Source of the DNA: Metaphire vulgaris | Lineage: Eukaryota; Annelida; Clitellata; Crassiclitellata; Megascolecidae | Length of the DNA stretch: 64,000 nucleotides | Reading direction: 5' to 3' | Assembly (NCBI GenBank): GCA_018105865.1 | Contig: CM030867.1 | Coordinates: 6,558,369-6,622,368 of the forward strand | Part shown: positions 33,393 through 44,032 of the stretch, piece by piece | Layout: each line of letters starts with the position of its first letter | How positions within the stretch are numbered: position 1 is the stretch's first letter | Position numbers and translations under genes: made by a program | Notes under the pieces: model-generated | What the model was told of the DNA's origin: nothing | What the model saw: the letters and a program-made list of their open reading frames with translations, nothing else | The model's database searches: none

Positions 33393-34707
33393 TGTGGCGG
33401 AATTGCCATATATACAATTCTACCTGTGTATCTGTGTTGGCAGCTAATTATTCTTTATTGCAATGTTGCCTTTATAGAGTGTTTCCTAATTTAGTCGCTA
33501 GGACGACGTCAATGCAGGCGACGTTAATGCATTGCCTTTGCCGTATTGATCACTTTAAACGGTTGATTATTTTTAATTAATTAGTTATCGAACTATTAGC
33601 AATTATTATGGTACTAGAAATTAGTGTATATTCAGAAGTACTTACCTGCGAAAGATTCAATAGATGTCGCTTTTCTTTCAGAAGTTATTAATGATCTATT
33701 GACTGACACGTAGCAAACCTTTTTATCGTACGGTCCCAACGTCTTATATCTGGGCCCGTGATAGCCTAGTCAGTCGGTTGTGTGAGCGATATTTGCCCGC
33801 TTCTTGAACGACCGATACGGGAGGAACCTCGTTCCAGACCGTCTGAGCTTTGACTCAGGATGAGATGCCGTCTTACCGCTAAGACGCCTCGACAGTACCG
33901 TCCTGCCGTCAGGATGCGCCGGGTTGCCGGTACTACTCAACACGTTCCCAGGACTACCAGGTCCTGCGGACAAACGGACGCGTAGTCCTATTCAGCAATA
34001 CATTACTACACGGGCCGCACGCCTTTTTGGAGCCCTGCGCGGCTACTATCAACACGTTCCAGGACTACCAGGTTCTGCGGGCAAACGGACGCGTAGTCCT
34101 ACTCAGCATAACATTATTGGCCACAAGCCTCAAGTGACGGAGTCCTCTGCAAGGTCCCACGCCTTGTGCCTTGTGCTCTTACCTTGCTGCTCTTTCCTTG
34201 TGACCTATACTCTTACCTTGCCCCGCAAGTTAGTATTAGAGTCTAAGTGCCTTAGAAGGTAGAGTGAATCGAACCCTATTTGGTAGATCTCCGTAGCAGA
34301 GCTCTCGAGATCTTTGACACTTATTAATGCATATGATTTCGTGTTGATGACTATTGAATTTCTGTTGATACGCTTCAATGTTGCTGACTATGATTGTTTA
34401 TTGCCGTTTATTGCTAAATGTCATTGCCTATCAATTCGAATAATAATGTGCAGACCGCATATCATTATCTGCCACTAATTATTGCATTATTGATTCATCG
34501 TACTATTAATAAAGACTGCATTATAATTGAAGATATACGCGTGTTGTCATTTCGCAAGCAAGACCACTCAAATACAAGGGTGGGGACCTAGATGTTTTAG
34601 GCCAAATTTTCTCTTCCCGCCCGTCAAATTTTCCCTGAATATCTTTAAAACACATACGCGGGGATTGTCCATTGCCACTTAAGGGATCAAAGAGGAGATT
34701 TCGCGAC

Positions 34708-34708
<1 letters not shown>
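33393..34708 (+). repeat. 3' LTR
   Basis: Same length and apparently same sequence as 28456-29771; AATAAA at 34508-34513 would direct 3' end formation. Confidence 0.92.
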
Positions 34709-34740
<32 letters not shown>

Positions 34741-34753
34741 TCGAATCGCTTGC

Positions 34754-35248
34754 CTTTTCAATATGTTCTTTGGTCTTCGGGTTTTCAAAAACAGGTACGG
34801 AATAAAAATAGGCGGCTAGCATTCCACCTGGCTTAAGAATTCTCAGACATTCCTGTGAGAACTTTTCAATGTTGAACCAATGTAGAGATTCTCCTGAAGT
34901 CACAAGGTCAACACTACTGTCTGCCACAAAGGAACTCATGTCATACGCCGAACAGTGTTCAAACAGGACGTTTGGATGCTCGGCTTTGAATCTGTTCGCC
35001 ACAGTTATCTGCGGAAGACTTGAATCGATTCCTATAACTTTCGTAAAATATTTGGCCAGAGGCACGGCGCTGTTACCGCTTCCACACCCGACATCAACGG
35101 CCAAACTTCGCATTGATCCGGTCTCTTTGGCATGTTGATCGAGGTACATCAAGATCTTCTCGTATAATTCAGACGTGTAGGTTGGACGGTACTTGAGGTA
35201 ATTCTCCACCACTTCCTCCATTTCGTATCCAAACGATTGACCAGACAT
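34754..35248 (-). CDS. SAM-dependent methyltransferase, first coding exon (partial gene)
   Basis: ATG at 35248 on the minus strand opens 165 codons (MSGQSFGYEMEEVVENYLKY..). Motif I is DVGCGSG at residues 52-58 and the acidic SAM-ribose residue is D75 in VIGIDSS. A later LHWF followed by LRILKPGGMLA matches the Methyltransf_11 fold of class I small-molecule methyltransferases (trans-aconitate-methyltransferase-like). Substrate unknown. The frame runs into an AAT microsatellite and the LTR element, but GAAAAG|GCAAGC at 34754 is a good GC-type donor, so the exon probably ends there and the retroelement lies in the intron. A possible next exon is at 26963-27069. The usual C-terminal ~100 residues are not recognised in the window. 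Confidence 0.75.
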
Positions 35249-35649
35249 TATTTTGAGTCTAGGCGAATAGGTCGCTGGCCTAAGAAACGTCACAAACGCT
35301 ATACGATCACGCAGTGTTCGCCGCTGAACTCAAATTACTGGATTGTACTTCTAGTGAAGGCTTATGCAGCTTTGGCCATCGCGAAAATCAGGTATTTATC
35401 TACACCACCAGCGGGGAGGGGCGTTACACTCCAGGTTTTTGGCAGACACACCCTACCCCTACACCCCTGCCAGGGGTGGTGTTGGCTATCACCCAAACAG
35501 ACATATGTTAAAAGTAGTATGAAGCTGCTGTGAAGGACAGTGGTGTTATGATGCAGCTGTTTCGTACTGCGTATTATATGTTCAAATCAAAAATTTCAAA
35601 GTTCACAGATGATAAAAGCCACTTAAAATCACTATTATTATTATTATTA

Positions 35650-35730
<81 letters not shown>

Positions 35731-36589
35731 AAAACTAGCCGTATAAGACTCAACACTGGACATTTGGACTGCTGGACATTGACACCTCAGCAATTTTGGG
35801 ACACCCCACTCCCGATCGCAGATTCCTGGGGAAAAGCCTGACGAAAATATGAAATATGAAATCGAAATGTTATCGATAATGTATTCAAATGAATATTCCG
35901 AATAGGCTACGTAGCATATAGTTACTAGGCCTATAAGAATGAGCGATCCCTCACGTGATACTTACCTGTTCATTAACTTAAGCAAGAATATTGAATTTTA
36001 TAAACGCTTGGAACACCAGCAGCCTATCTAGAGCACAGAGATGTAGCACAATAATAGATCACCCGAGATACGAATTTTCAGTTATTATGAGACCGCAGCC
36101 GCGCAACAGTTTGGTCTCTGAGTCTCTGACCCGTAAGCAAAATCTCCCGACCAGTTAGGCATGCGCTAGCCGTGTTTCTCGCTAATAAAATTTGAAATAG
36201 TGCAAAGGACACTCATTATTTTTGCATCTGCCTTTTACTTCTATAACAATAGAAGTTTCAGATCACCGCGCACCCGTATAGAGAAACTTCCAGCCAAGCA
36301 GGACGCGTTCTCAAGCTCCGCCCATTTCGTTGCTCCGCCCATTATTACTTTTGGCTGTCTATAGCAACGATTATAAAACTATAGCAGTGCGTCGTCCAAT
36401 GAGAACGCGGTTAGCAATCACAATCACAGTTTTATTTCACAATTTTATTTCTTCTCAAGTTCTCATAACATCCAAAATATACGTATATCAATATGAAGCA
36501 AAGACGAAGAAAAAACTTGACTAACAATTAACACTTAACTAAATTCATTGACATAAATTGTTTATTGAAATTTTATTTTCAATGAGAAA
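35249..36589. other. Upstream flank of the methyltransferase; ATT microsatellite
   Basis: Contains (ATT)n at 35632-35729 and a short inverted repeat (CTACACCACC at 35400, GGTGGTGTTGG at 35475). The methyltransferase promoter should lie in the first few hundred bases, but no TATA box stands out. Confidence 0.4.
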
Positions 36590-37000
36590 AAAGGTTGACC
36601 TAGGGGATATCTATCCCGTAAATTGGTCACCCAAAAAAATAAAAATCAATAATTACAAATTACATGGTGGATTCATGGTAAACTAACACTAAAGACATAT
36701 AAAGTAGAACTAAGAAATTAGTTATATAGTTCAATCTCAAAATTGATTATAAAGATATCTTAATTCATTATTTGACATTCTATGTTTCCATTCAGCAGAT
36801 GAAATTTTAATTTTTACTTAAGAGTTGATATTAGTTTAGAATTTTTAAGTCATGATGGAATACTATTCCATATTTTCGGTCCTTGATACCTAATAGAAAA
36901 TAATCTAACATTAGTAGTAGCATACTGAAGATTAATATTTTCATTATTTCTAAGATTACATTCGCATTTATTGGATAGTGTGCTGAAGTATGTATTTATA
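36590..37000 (-). mobile_element. LINE RT C-terminal fragment, antisense
   Basis: The reverse strand near 36900-36840 reads VRLFSIRYQGPKIWNSIPS, the conserved end of CR1/Jockey-like RT proteins. Surrounding frames are broken. Confidence 0.6.
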
Positions 37001-38333
37001 TAAAAATCGGGAGAAGAATATTGCAGAAATATTTATATATAAGTAAAGCAGATTGACAACCAAGCACACAGGCTTTGAGAAATTACATATAAAATGTTAA
37101 GATTTTACCACTGTTATCTCTATTCGTTTTGTGCCGTGCTTGTGAGTTGCTGCATGAGTCGAAGTAAGACTGATTGTTGATTGTCATCAGTCTCGTATCT
37201 CAATATTAAAGTGGAGCATTTAGTTCGTGATTTTGAGGCTGTTGTTTTAGAATCCATTGACATTGCATTTAGTTGACATACAGTACTTTACTTATAGATA
37301 CCTATCTACGGGAACTATGTTATCTTTTGGCATCTAGGCTACTTTCCAAAGTTATAACGATTACAATGATCATGATGACTTATGTCATTGGAATACTTCT
37401 CTTTGCTATATTTTGTCTGTGCTCTAATGAATGTTTAATGCGAAAAAGTACAACTGGACTTTCTTTAGTCTCTAAATCCTTCGGGGCCGTCCATAACCTA
37501 CGTCACGCTCGAAGGAGAGGAGGTCTGAGAAAGTGTGACTACTTGTAACAGATGGAGGGTAAGGACCATTACAAGATGTAATAGACGTTTTTTACGTTTT
37601 AAATTTTCCCCATGTCTTTACGTCTTTTAACGTTTTTTTAATGTTTGTCAACGTTTTTATTATGAAAAACTTTGGCACAATAAAAACAGATGAGCTTAAA
37701 TCATCTACAACGCGCTAATTAATTAGCTTTCTGCTTCTTAACTATAGAGTATAATTATAGTCGATTGATTTTATTATTGCGCGCGCTGTTCGCTGCTTTT
37801 GCTGAGAGAATATCTTCATTATCACTGGAAAACTTATCTTTTTGTCAGCAAAAAGTTCAGTCTTTGCTATGCAATAATCAGGTTGCCCTAAGCTCTTCAA
37901 AAACTGAATTACTTCTCTTTAATTAATTAAAATCCCATGCTATCTCGATTAATTTAAAACATATATTCTGCTGAATTTAATAAGTTTAGCTTACACGATG
38001 GAAATTGCTTTTCATACCCAATATGTCTTTTCAATTGCATGAATTCTGCACAATGTGTCAATTCATCTACAGCATAGATGTATTTTTTTTATAAAACTCT
38101 TTCATTCCATTACTATTTTATTAAAGAATGCAAAATTATTCTTCAAAATCGTGTACCTTGTCCCTTTTGTCAATGGTCTTATTGTATGATTATGATCATG
38201 TTTATTATTTTTATTTTTATTATTGCTGTTAGGCCTACCGTTAAAATTTTCCTTATATCAGCATTGAAGGCTCTTTATTAGGTGGCCTACAAACCAATAC
38301 TAAGCAAATTCGTCATTGGTACATATTGTTTTG
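37001..38333. other. No gene recognised
   Basis: AT-rich sequence. 37800-37925 resembles 48440-48560 (GGAAAACTTATCTT..GCAATAATCAGxxTGCC), so a further dispersed repeat is present. No exon supported. Confidence 0.35.
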
Positions 38334-38580
38334 AGCCTTTATTTTTTGGCTATGTTGCTAAAATGAGTAAAATCAATTGATTCTGCTTTCACCATTCACA
38401 TATTATTGTTTGCGAAACTCCACATGTGGGTTAAGCAATTTGCTTCGTTTCGCATATATCTCTAACTCTCATTTTGGCTTTTTTCCTACGATCAACCCGA
38501 TGGAGTAGACACAATTATCGATCTTTTCGTCGATTGAATCGATCCCGTTAACATCCTTCAGCCTAAACAAACACACAAGC
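38334..38580. repeat. Unclassified dispersed repeat, copy 2
   Basis: Diverged copy of 24520-24770 in the same orientation. Confidence 0.6.
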
Positions 38581-38643
38581 TACTGCTGTCGCATGGAATA
38601 AATACAGAAACACCAATTAATGAACGAAAAGGTTAGTCACAGT

Positions 38644-38795
38644 CAGGGGCGTAGCAACAGGGGGTATATATGTATAAATACCCCGCAAAAATGAAACTAC
38701 CATCAAATTTTCAATGTTTTTAAGTTTATAAAGATTTATACCCTGCCCAGATACATTATACCCCACCCCAAATCAAATTCCTGGCTACGCCCCCG
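38644..38795. mobile_element. 152-bp hAT-type MITE (CAGGGGCGTAGC family)
   Basis: Ends CAGGGGCGTAGC and GGCTACGCCCCCG; duplication GTCACAGT / GTCAAAGT (7 of 8). Interior AAATCAAATTCCTGGCTACG is shared with 40172-40355 in reverse. Confidence 0.8.
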
Positions 38796-39046
38796 GTCAA
38801 AGTAACCTCTTAAGCTCAACGCTCGTAGGAGAGCTGATGGGTAATATTATCGTTCGCTTTAGTTTTTCATAATATCGACTGAATGAAGATATTTTTCAGT
38901 TATTCCTTAGCCGGATTTTCTTATATCAACGGAGATTCCGATATTTTCAGTCACCGTTGAGTTGACTGGGCAAGCGTCTGTGGCAATTGCAACTGAAATG
39001 ATTCTGACAGATCGTTCGCTAACCTTTTGACTACAGTGCGACCCAG

Positions 39047-39243
39047 CTGTGTTTAATCTAGGCCGTTTCCGGGGGGATTGCCCTTCCCCCCCGGAAATTT
39101 CAAATTCCCCCCTGAAATTTTGAATACTACATGGACTAACAGCGGCTCCTAGCAGAATTCCCCCTGGCTTTGTCAGTTCCTCCCCCCCCACCCGGCTTTT
39201 TCAGTTCCCCCCCCCGGAGTCCAGGAGTCTAGATTAAACACTG
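39047..39243. mobile_element. MITE with GTGTTTAATCTAG termini, copy 1
   Basis: Begins CTGTGTTTAATCTAGGCCG and ends CTAGATTAAACACTG, with C/G-rich runs inside. Same family as 43545-43747. Flanks no longer match. Confidence 0.7.
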
Positions 39244-39307
39244 GGCGCATGTCTGATTAGATGCGTCTTCCTTGGGGTGGTAATCCAGAGCACTTCCGTC
39301 TTGGCTG

Positions 39308-39603
39308 CAGAGGTGTAGCGAGGGGGCGGGTGGGAGCATATGCCCCCGTGGGCCGAGGTGATGGAGCGCCAAAATCGGGGTTTTGGGGTAAGTTAAACAG
39401 TCAAATACATAATAAATAAGAAGAAATAAGTGCGGCGACCCGTTTTTTGCTCGTCATGAGTATAGGGAGAGGGTCGTCGTAGAGAGTTGAGGGGAGGGGC
39501 GCCGAGAGAACGATATGACGACCTTTTTTGCTCGTCAGCAGTGTTGGGGGCCACCAACGGTACACTTTGCCTCCGGGCGCCGGATACCCTCGCTACGCCT
39601 CTG
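39308..39603. mobile_element. 296-bp hAT-type MITE (CAGAGGTGTAGCGAGGG family)
   Basis: Ends CAGAGGTGTAGCGAGGG and CCCTCGCTACGCCTCTG; duplication CTTGGCTG / TTTGGCTG (7 of 8). Contains GACGACCTTTTTTGCTCGTC, the core motif. Confidence 0.85.
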
Positions 39604-39663
39604 TTTGGCTGGGTTGAGAGCCAGACGATTTGCCTCCGTCCAGAGTTAGATTTTTCATAATTT

Positions 39664-40160
39664 TTGCTATGCACGCTGTGACGCGGTCACGCATATCTGT
39701 TCCGTGTCCCTGGCAGGACAAGAGGCTAGGATCTGTACGTCGCCTGCGTAAGCGTGCGGGACTAGTCCACACTCCTCAACGATCCGTCCAATGTCTGCCA
39801 CACACAGAATAAAAGGGAGTGGGACTAGCACAGACCCCTGCGGGCACGCCACTGAGAAGTTGAGAACAGGGCGCGGTGAGGACATGGCCCCGTTCCACCA
39901 TACCGACTGCGTTCAATCGATTAGGTAGTCTTGCAGCCACCTGCATGAGGGCTCCACCCTTGATGCCGTATAAGAAAGCTCCAGCCGTCGGAACATGACC
40001 TCATGATCGACAGTATCGAATGATGCTGAAAGGTCCAGTAGGCAGAGGAGAGCAACCCGATCATTCGATACCGCATCAACGATATCTCTAAAGATACGCA
40101 GGACGGCCGACAATGTGAGTCTCAGTGGAATGACCACGTCTGCATGCCGACTGATTCTTC
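39664..40160 (-). pseudogene. LINE reverse transcriptase palm fragment, inverted
   Basis: The minus strand encodes LLDLSASFDTVDHEVMFRRL (RT palm with the first catalytic Asp) and, after a frameshift, PQGSVLVPLPFILCVADI and HAYAGDVQI, where the YADD site is mutated to YAGD. It belongs to the same LINE as the C-terminal part at 40531-41293 but points the other way. Confidence 0.8.
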
Positions 40161-40171
40161 GGCATTAGGCC

Positions 40172-40355
40172 CAGGGGCGTAGCCAGGAATTTGATTTGGG
40201 AGGGTATAATATTTTTTGGGTGGGTGTAATCTTAACTATAAGCCACATAAACCATATGTCACATATAACCACATGTAAATCACATAAAAACTTTAAGGTA
40301 GACTGGTTTTTTGGGGATATATATATACCGATATACCCCCGTCGCTACGCCCCTG
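40172..40355. mobile_element. 184-bp hAT-type MITE (CAGGGGCGTAGCC family)
   Basis: TIR CAGGGGCGTAG with CTACGCCCCTG and an exact 8-bp duplication ATTAGGCC (40164-40171, 40356-40363). It landed in the junction of the inverted LINE. Confidence 0.9.
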
Positions 40356-40404
40356 ATTAGGCCTAGTGTGAGTGTGTGTCTGTGCGTATGGTATGTAAAA
40401 TTGG

Positions 40405-40405
<1 letters not shown>

Positions 40406-40473
<68 letters not shown>
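40406..40473. repeat. (TA)n(GA)n microsatellite
   Basis: TA tract followed by GA tract inside the LINE junction region. Confidence 0.95.
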
Positions 40474-40479
<6 letters not shown>

Positions 40480-40530
40480 ACAAAAGAATCAGAAAAAATC
40501 GGACAAAATCAGACAAAAGAATATAAGAAC

Positions 40531-41210
40531 GTGCGGAATTTAGGGATATATCTTGACAGTACATTATCAATGAAGTCACATGTGGCAAACGTAGTGGCAG
40601 GGTGCTTCAAAGCCCTGCGGCTGATCAGGAGTATCCGTCGATCAGTGTCTGCCAATGGTCTTAAAACACTGGTCTCTGCACTGGTGCTGTCCAGACTAGA
40701 CTACGGCAATGCAACTCTCGCTGGTCTACAGAAATACCTACTCAACCGTCTCCAGTCCGTCCTGAACGCTGCCGAGCGAATGATATGCCAGGCCTCATTA
40801 GGCGATCACATTAATCCGCTGCTACGCGATCTGCACTGGTTGTCTGTGCCAGAGCGGATCCATTTCAAGCTGGCAACATTGACATTCCGTTGCCTGAATG
40901 GAGCCGGTCCAGAGTATCTTGCGACGGAGCTGTCACGAGTGGCTGACCACGCGGGCCGGCAAAGATTGAGATCGGCCGGATCCGCCTTGTTGGTGGTCCA
41001 GAGGACGTGCCTCCGAACCGTCGGGGATCGAGCATTTCCCGCGGCCGCGGCTCGGGCATGGAATTGTCTACCGCCATCAATACAGCTCTCTACAACCTTG
41101 AATACTTTTAAAGAGAGACTTAAAACATGGTTATATCGCACGAGTTATCTGTAACTTTGTAATGTGTTCACGCAGTTTGTTTGGACGAGTTACCACATTA
41201 ATCAGTACGT

Positions 41211-41293
<83 letters not shown>
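40531..41293 (+). mobile_element. LINE RT C-terminal domain with 3' end
   Basis: An open frame to 41154 encodes NLGIYLDSTLSMKSHVANV.., LVLSRLDYGNATLAGL, LLRDLHWLSVPERIHFKLA and RAWNCLPPSIQ, then FKERLKTWLY, the standard end of CR1/Jockey-type RT proteins. The stop is followed by a short 3' UTR (ACCACATTAATCAGTACGTT) and a (GATGAT)n(AATAAT)n tail. Another copy of this 3' end is at 12735-12898. Confidence 0.85.
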
Positions 41294-41553
41294 TATGGTA
41301 TGTAAAATTGGTGTATAGGCCTATATACATAATGGACAAGCCATACCTGTATATAGGCGAACTTCTTTGTCAACGTCAGCTAACCGATTGTTAAATATAA
41401 TCAAATGGCATCACACCCACCTCTGTATGTCCATATCTTTATGGATGTACATAATGGCTAATCCGTCTAGACCGTGGTTTCCCAAACATTTTGGGACCAC
41501 GGCCTACTACTTCAACGCTTTTTTAACGTGCCGCGACTCTAATCATAGCAGGT

Positions 41554-41746
41554 CAGTGGCGGCTCTAGGATTTGGCAAGTGAGGGGCCGTTGGGGTGGCA
41601 ACTTCTAATCATGGGGGCCAACCATTTGTTGTTTAATGTATGTAGCATTAAGTATAGTGTCCCAACTGGGGGGCACTGGGGGGGGGCCAGGCACTCAATA
41701 GGGAGGGGCACGGGCCCCCCTGGCCCCCCCGGTGGAGCCGCCACTG
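41554..41746. mobile_element. 193-bp hAT-type MITE (CAGTGGCGGCTC family)
   Basis: TIR CAGTGGCGGCTCTAGG, exact 8-bp duplication TAGCAGGT (41546-41553, 41747-41754). Reverse-orientation relative of 8427-8538. Preceding sequence (GTGGTTTCCCAAACATTTTG at 41476) is itself the end of an older hAT-like element. Confidence 0.9.
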
Positions 41747-42165
41747 TAGCAGGTAATACATTATTTTAAAATGCATTAGGTCATCTGGCGACCGTTAGTT
41801 GAAACGAATATTCTGAGTTTTTAATAAAAGCAAAACAAACGCCATGATTCAGTTCCAACGAAAATATGGCAAATGGATTAGGCAGAATTATTTATATTTT
41901 TTCCAAATCAGACAAAAAAATATAAATATAAATTGAAATTTCTTGAAAATTATTCTTTTTAAATTTTTTCCAGGAACATACCTTTGTTAGGCGTCTTAAA
42001 AATCCCATGAGTATGGCAAAACGCCTAACCGCCAGGTTTGAACAAAGTGTGATATAGATTAATTACCTCATGTTAGTGGAGTTTCAGAGCAAAATGGTCG
42101 GAATACGCTTTCCTTGCGTTATTGCGAAATAAGATTAATTTTCAAAAGTACTAAAGAGTAAAGAC

Positions 42166-42495
42166 CAGGGTTTCCTAAACTTTTGGAACTGCGTGCGACT
42201 GCAGGTCTGCCAGGTCATGAACCTGCGACCCTGCAAAGTCATTGTCAAGTAAAATCAGATAAAACACTATAATCATTTTAATATAAGCCGTGTACGGAGG
42301 ATTGCAGATATATAAATTTCCTAAACAGTAAAACCTAAGCCTACTTGTAACTGTCAAGGCTTGTGACTTTGTGGTATTGGTTCGAAAAAGACGCTTTGAA
42401 TTTAATTTCACGCTACCCCACGACCCACTAAAGTACGATTAGACTGAGCTCTGCGACCCACTTTTGGGTGGCGACCCACAGTTTGGGAAACACTG
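42166..42495. mobile_element. 330-bp hAT-like element (CAGGGTTTCCTAAAC termini)
   Basis: Ends CAGGGTTTCCTAAACTTTTG and CAGTTTGGGAAACACTG; flanks GTAAAGAC / GTTTAGAC agree at 6 of 8. Same family as 1339-1630. Confidence 0.72.
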
Positions 42496-42529
42496 GTTTA
42501 GACGATCATCTTCCATTGAAGACGCATTT

Positions 42530-42586
42530 TTGGTGGGCCGGTGGGGAGATGCATCCCCAGTCATCCGCAACGTGGAACCGCCCCTG
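42530..42586 (-). mobile_element. Fragment of the CAGTGGCGGTTCC MITE, antisense
   Basis: The reverse strand reads CAGGGGCGGTTCCACG..GGGGATGCATC, matching the left part of 15092-15382. Truncated at both sides. Confidence 0.55.
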
Positions 42587-42675
42587 GTGATGACCTTTTA
42601 AAACAATCAATATCAATCAATTACAAAGTCCTTTTAATCTATCGTAATGTCTAAAATCGGTAATTAATCATTACT

Positions 42676-43240
42676 GGGGCGGAAGATGGCAGAGTGGGTT
42701 ACGTGCCTGAGCGTCAGGCTGACGGAGTGGGTTCAAGCCCCGTTAGCGCCCATAGTGGCTTTCGCACAGGCAGTGATGCCTCCTAAGGGGCTGTCCATTA
42801 ATTACGTCAACAAAATAGGGGAGTTTGAAAAAGTTTCACAGTTGTTGACAGGGGAGGGGGTCAAGAGAAGTTGACGTCAAGAATTTCATTTTTTACAAAT
42901 GATAAAAGAATAGGAAATTTCATGAAATACTATATTTATTACAATGGAAAAAGGCATGACAAGCAAAAAACAAGGTCATCACCTCCACATTATGACACTT
43001 GATGAACAAAAAAGGGAAAATGGTCATCACCGCAAAAATAATAACCGTCTACACTTTTAGGGAAACCCGTCACTGATCTTAGTTGGCGGGTGGAGGGTCA
43101 AAGTTTTTTGACAAAATTATAGGAGGGTCACCGAGAATTGACAGTTGTTGACAAGGGGGAGGGGGTCAAAAATTGCCCAAAAATTGTTGACTTAATTAAT
43201 GGACAGCCCCTAAGCCTCTTTAAATCAGGCTAAGTTAAGT
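42676..43240 (+). mobile_element. tRNA-derived SINE, split by a Harbinger-like element
   Basis: An A-box-like TGGCAGAGTGGGTTACGTG at 42687 and a B-box GGTTCAAGCCC at 42730 have tRNA spacing, as expected for a pol III promoter. The tail continues after 43213 (TAAGCCTCTTTAAATCAGGC then TAAGTTAAGTTAA). Confidence 0.6.
42787..43210. mobile_element. 424-bp PIF/Harbinger-like MITE
   Basis: Perfect TIR GGGGCTGTCCATTAATTA at the left, complement at the right, and TAA on both sides (42784-42786, 43211-43213), as in Harbinger elements. Contains ATGACAAGCAAAAAACAAGG and a second variant, versions of the shared core motif. Confidence 0.82.
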
Positions 43241-43544
43241 TAATTTTAAATGAAATTTCAGGACATCTTGTGGCCTTATTTGAGGACAAAACCCCTTAAG
43301 GACGGGGCCACTGAATTTAAGAAGTGCCCTTAAATTATTGGCCCCTTATCATTTAAGGACGTCTGGTAGGTCTAACCCTACATTCAGTGCAAAACAACAT
43401 ATTAATACGATTTGAATTTTTTAAACAATTAAGGCCAGGACCCAATAGTCAAGACAGTCAAGACTCAACCCTCAAGGCCAAGACCAGTGCCAAGGATTTG
43501 TAACTTGTCTTTAAGAAGTCATTGAGGCCAGTACCAAGGCCATG

Positions 43545-43747
43545 TAGGGTTTAATCTAGGCCGTTTCCGGGGGAATTGGGAAATTGACCTTCTTCCCCTC
43601 CGGAAATTTCAAAATCCCCCGGAAATTTTGGCATACTACATGTACATCAACTAACAGCAGCCCCTAGCAGAATTCCCTCGGTTTTGCCAGTTTCCCCGGT
43701 TTTGTCAGTTACCCCTCCCGGAGTCCAAGAGTCTAGATTAAACACTG
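43545..43747. mobile_element. 203-bp hAT-like MITE with TTTAATCTAG termini, copy 2
   Basis: Starts TAGGGTTTAATCTAG and ends CTAGATTAAACACTG; duplication AGGCCATG / AGGCCAAG (7 of 8). Same interior as 39047-39243. Confidence 0.8.
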
Positions 43748-44032
43748 AGGCCAAGTCCCCAAGGACTAGGTCTATAGGCCTAACATCTCTGGCTTGAAGT
43801 ACAATAATGTACAGATAGTAGGGGTTTTCAAACGAATTAGCTACGGCGGAACAAGCAAGAATATTTGGGCTTAGGGGCTGTCCATTAATTACGTCAACAA
43901 TTTAGGGGGGAGGGTGTTTGAAAAAGTTTGACAGTTGTTGACAAGGAGGGGGTCAAGAGAAGTTGACGTCAACATTTTCACTTTTTACAAATAATCAAAA
44001 AATAGGAAATTTCATGGAATACTACTTATTAC

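Larger units (their letters stand above)
28456..34708 (+). mobile_element. Complete LTR retrotransposon encoding only gag-protease
   Basis: Two 1316-bp LTRs (28456-29771, 33393-34708) look identical wherever I compared them and share four internal open frames residue for residue. They start TGTGGCGG and end GCGACA. The flanks ATAA/ATAA give a 4-bp target duplication within an AAT tract, although the repeat makes other multiples possible. Order: LTR, primer-binding site, one 768-codon gag-protease frame, 1.1 kb without coding capacity, LTR. No reverse transcriptase, RNase H or integrase is present. Structure matches TR-GAG-type non-autonomous elements, which must borrow polymerase from a relative. 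Gypsy/Ty3-like affiliation is inferred from the CCHC knuckle, DTGS protease and 4-bp duplication. Confidence 0.9.
42587..43373. mobile_element. Interrupted copy of the GGTTACCAGA hAT element
   Basis: 42587-42675 (AATCAATATCAATCAAT..TTTTAATCTA) and 43240-43373 (GGACATCTTGTGGCC..ATTTAAGGACGTCTGGTAG) match the two halves of 23133-23534. Between them lie a tRNA-related SINE and, inside that, a Harbinger-like element. Confidence 0.75.

Noticed and set aside
35530..35841. Poly-Ile/poly-Leu frame
   Set aside because: Translation of an ATT microsatellite.
42676..42745. Possible functional tRNA gene
   Set aside because: A and B boxes are present, but no complete cloverleaf can be folded; a tRNA-derived SINE head fits better.
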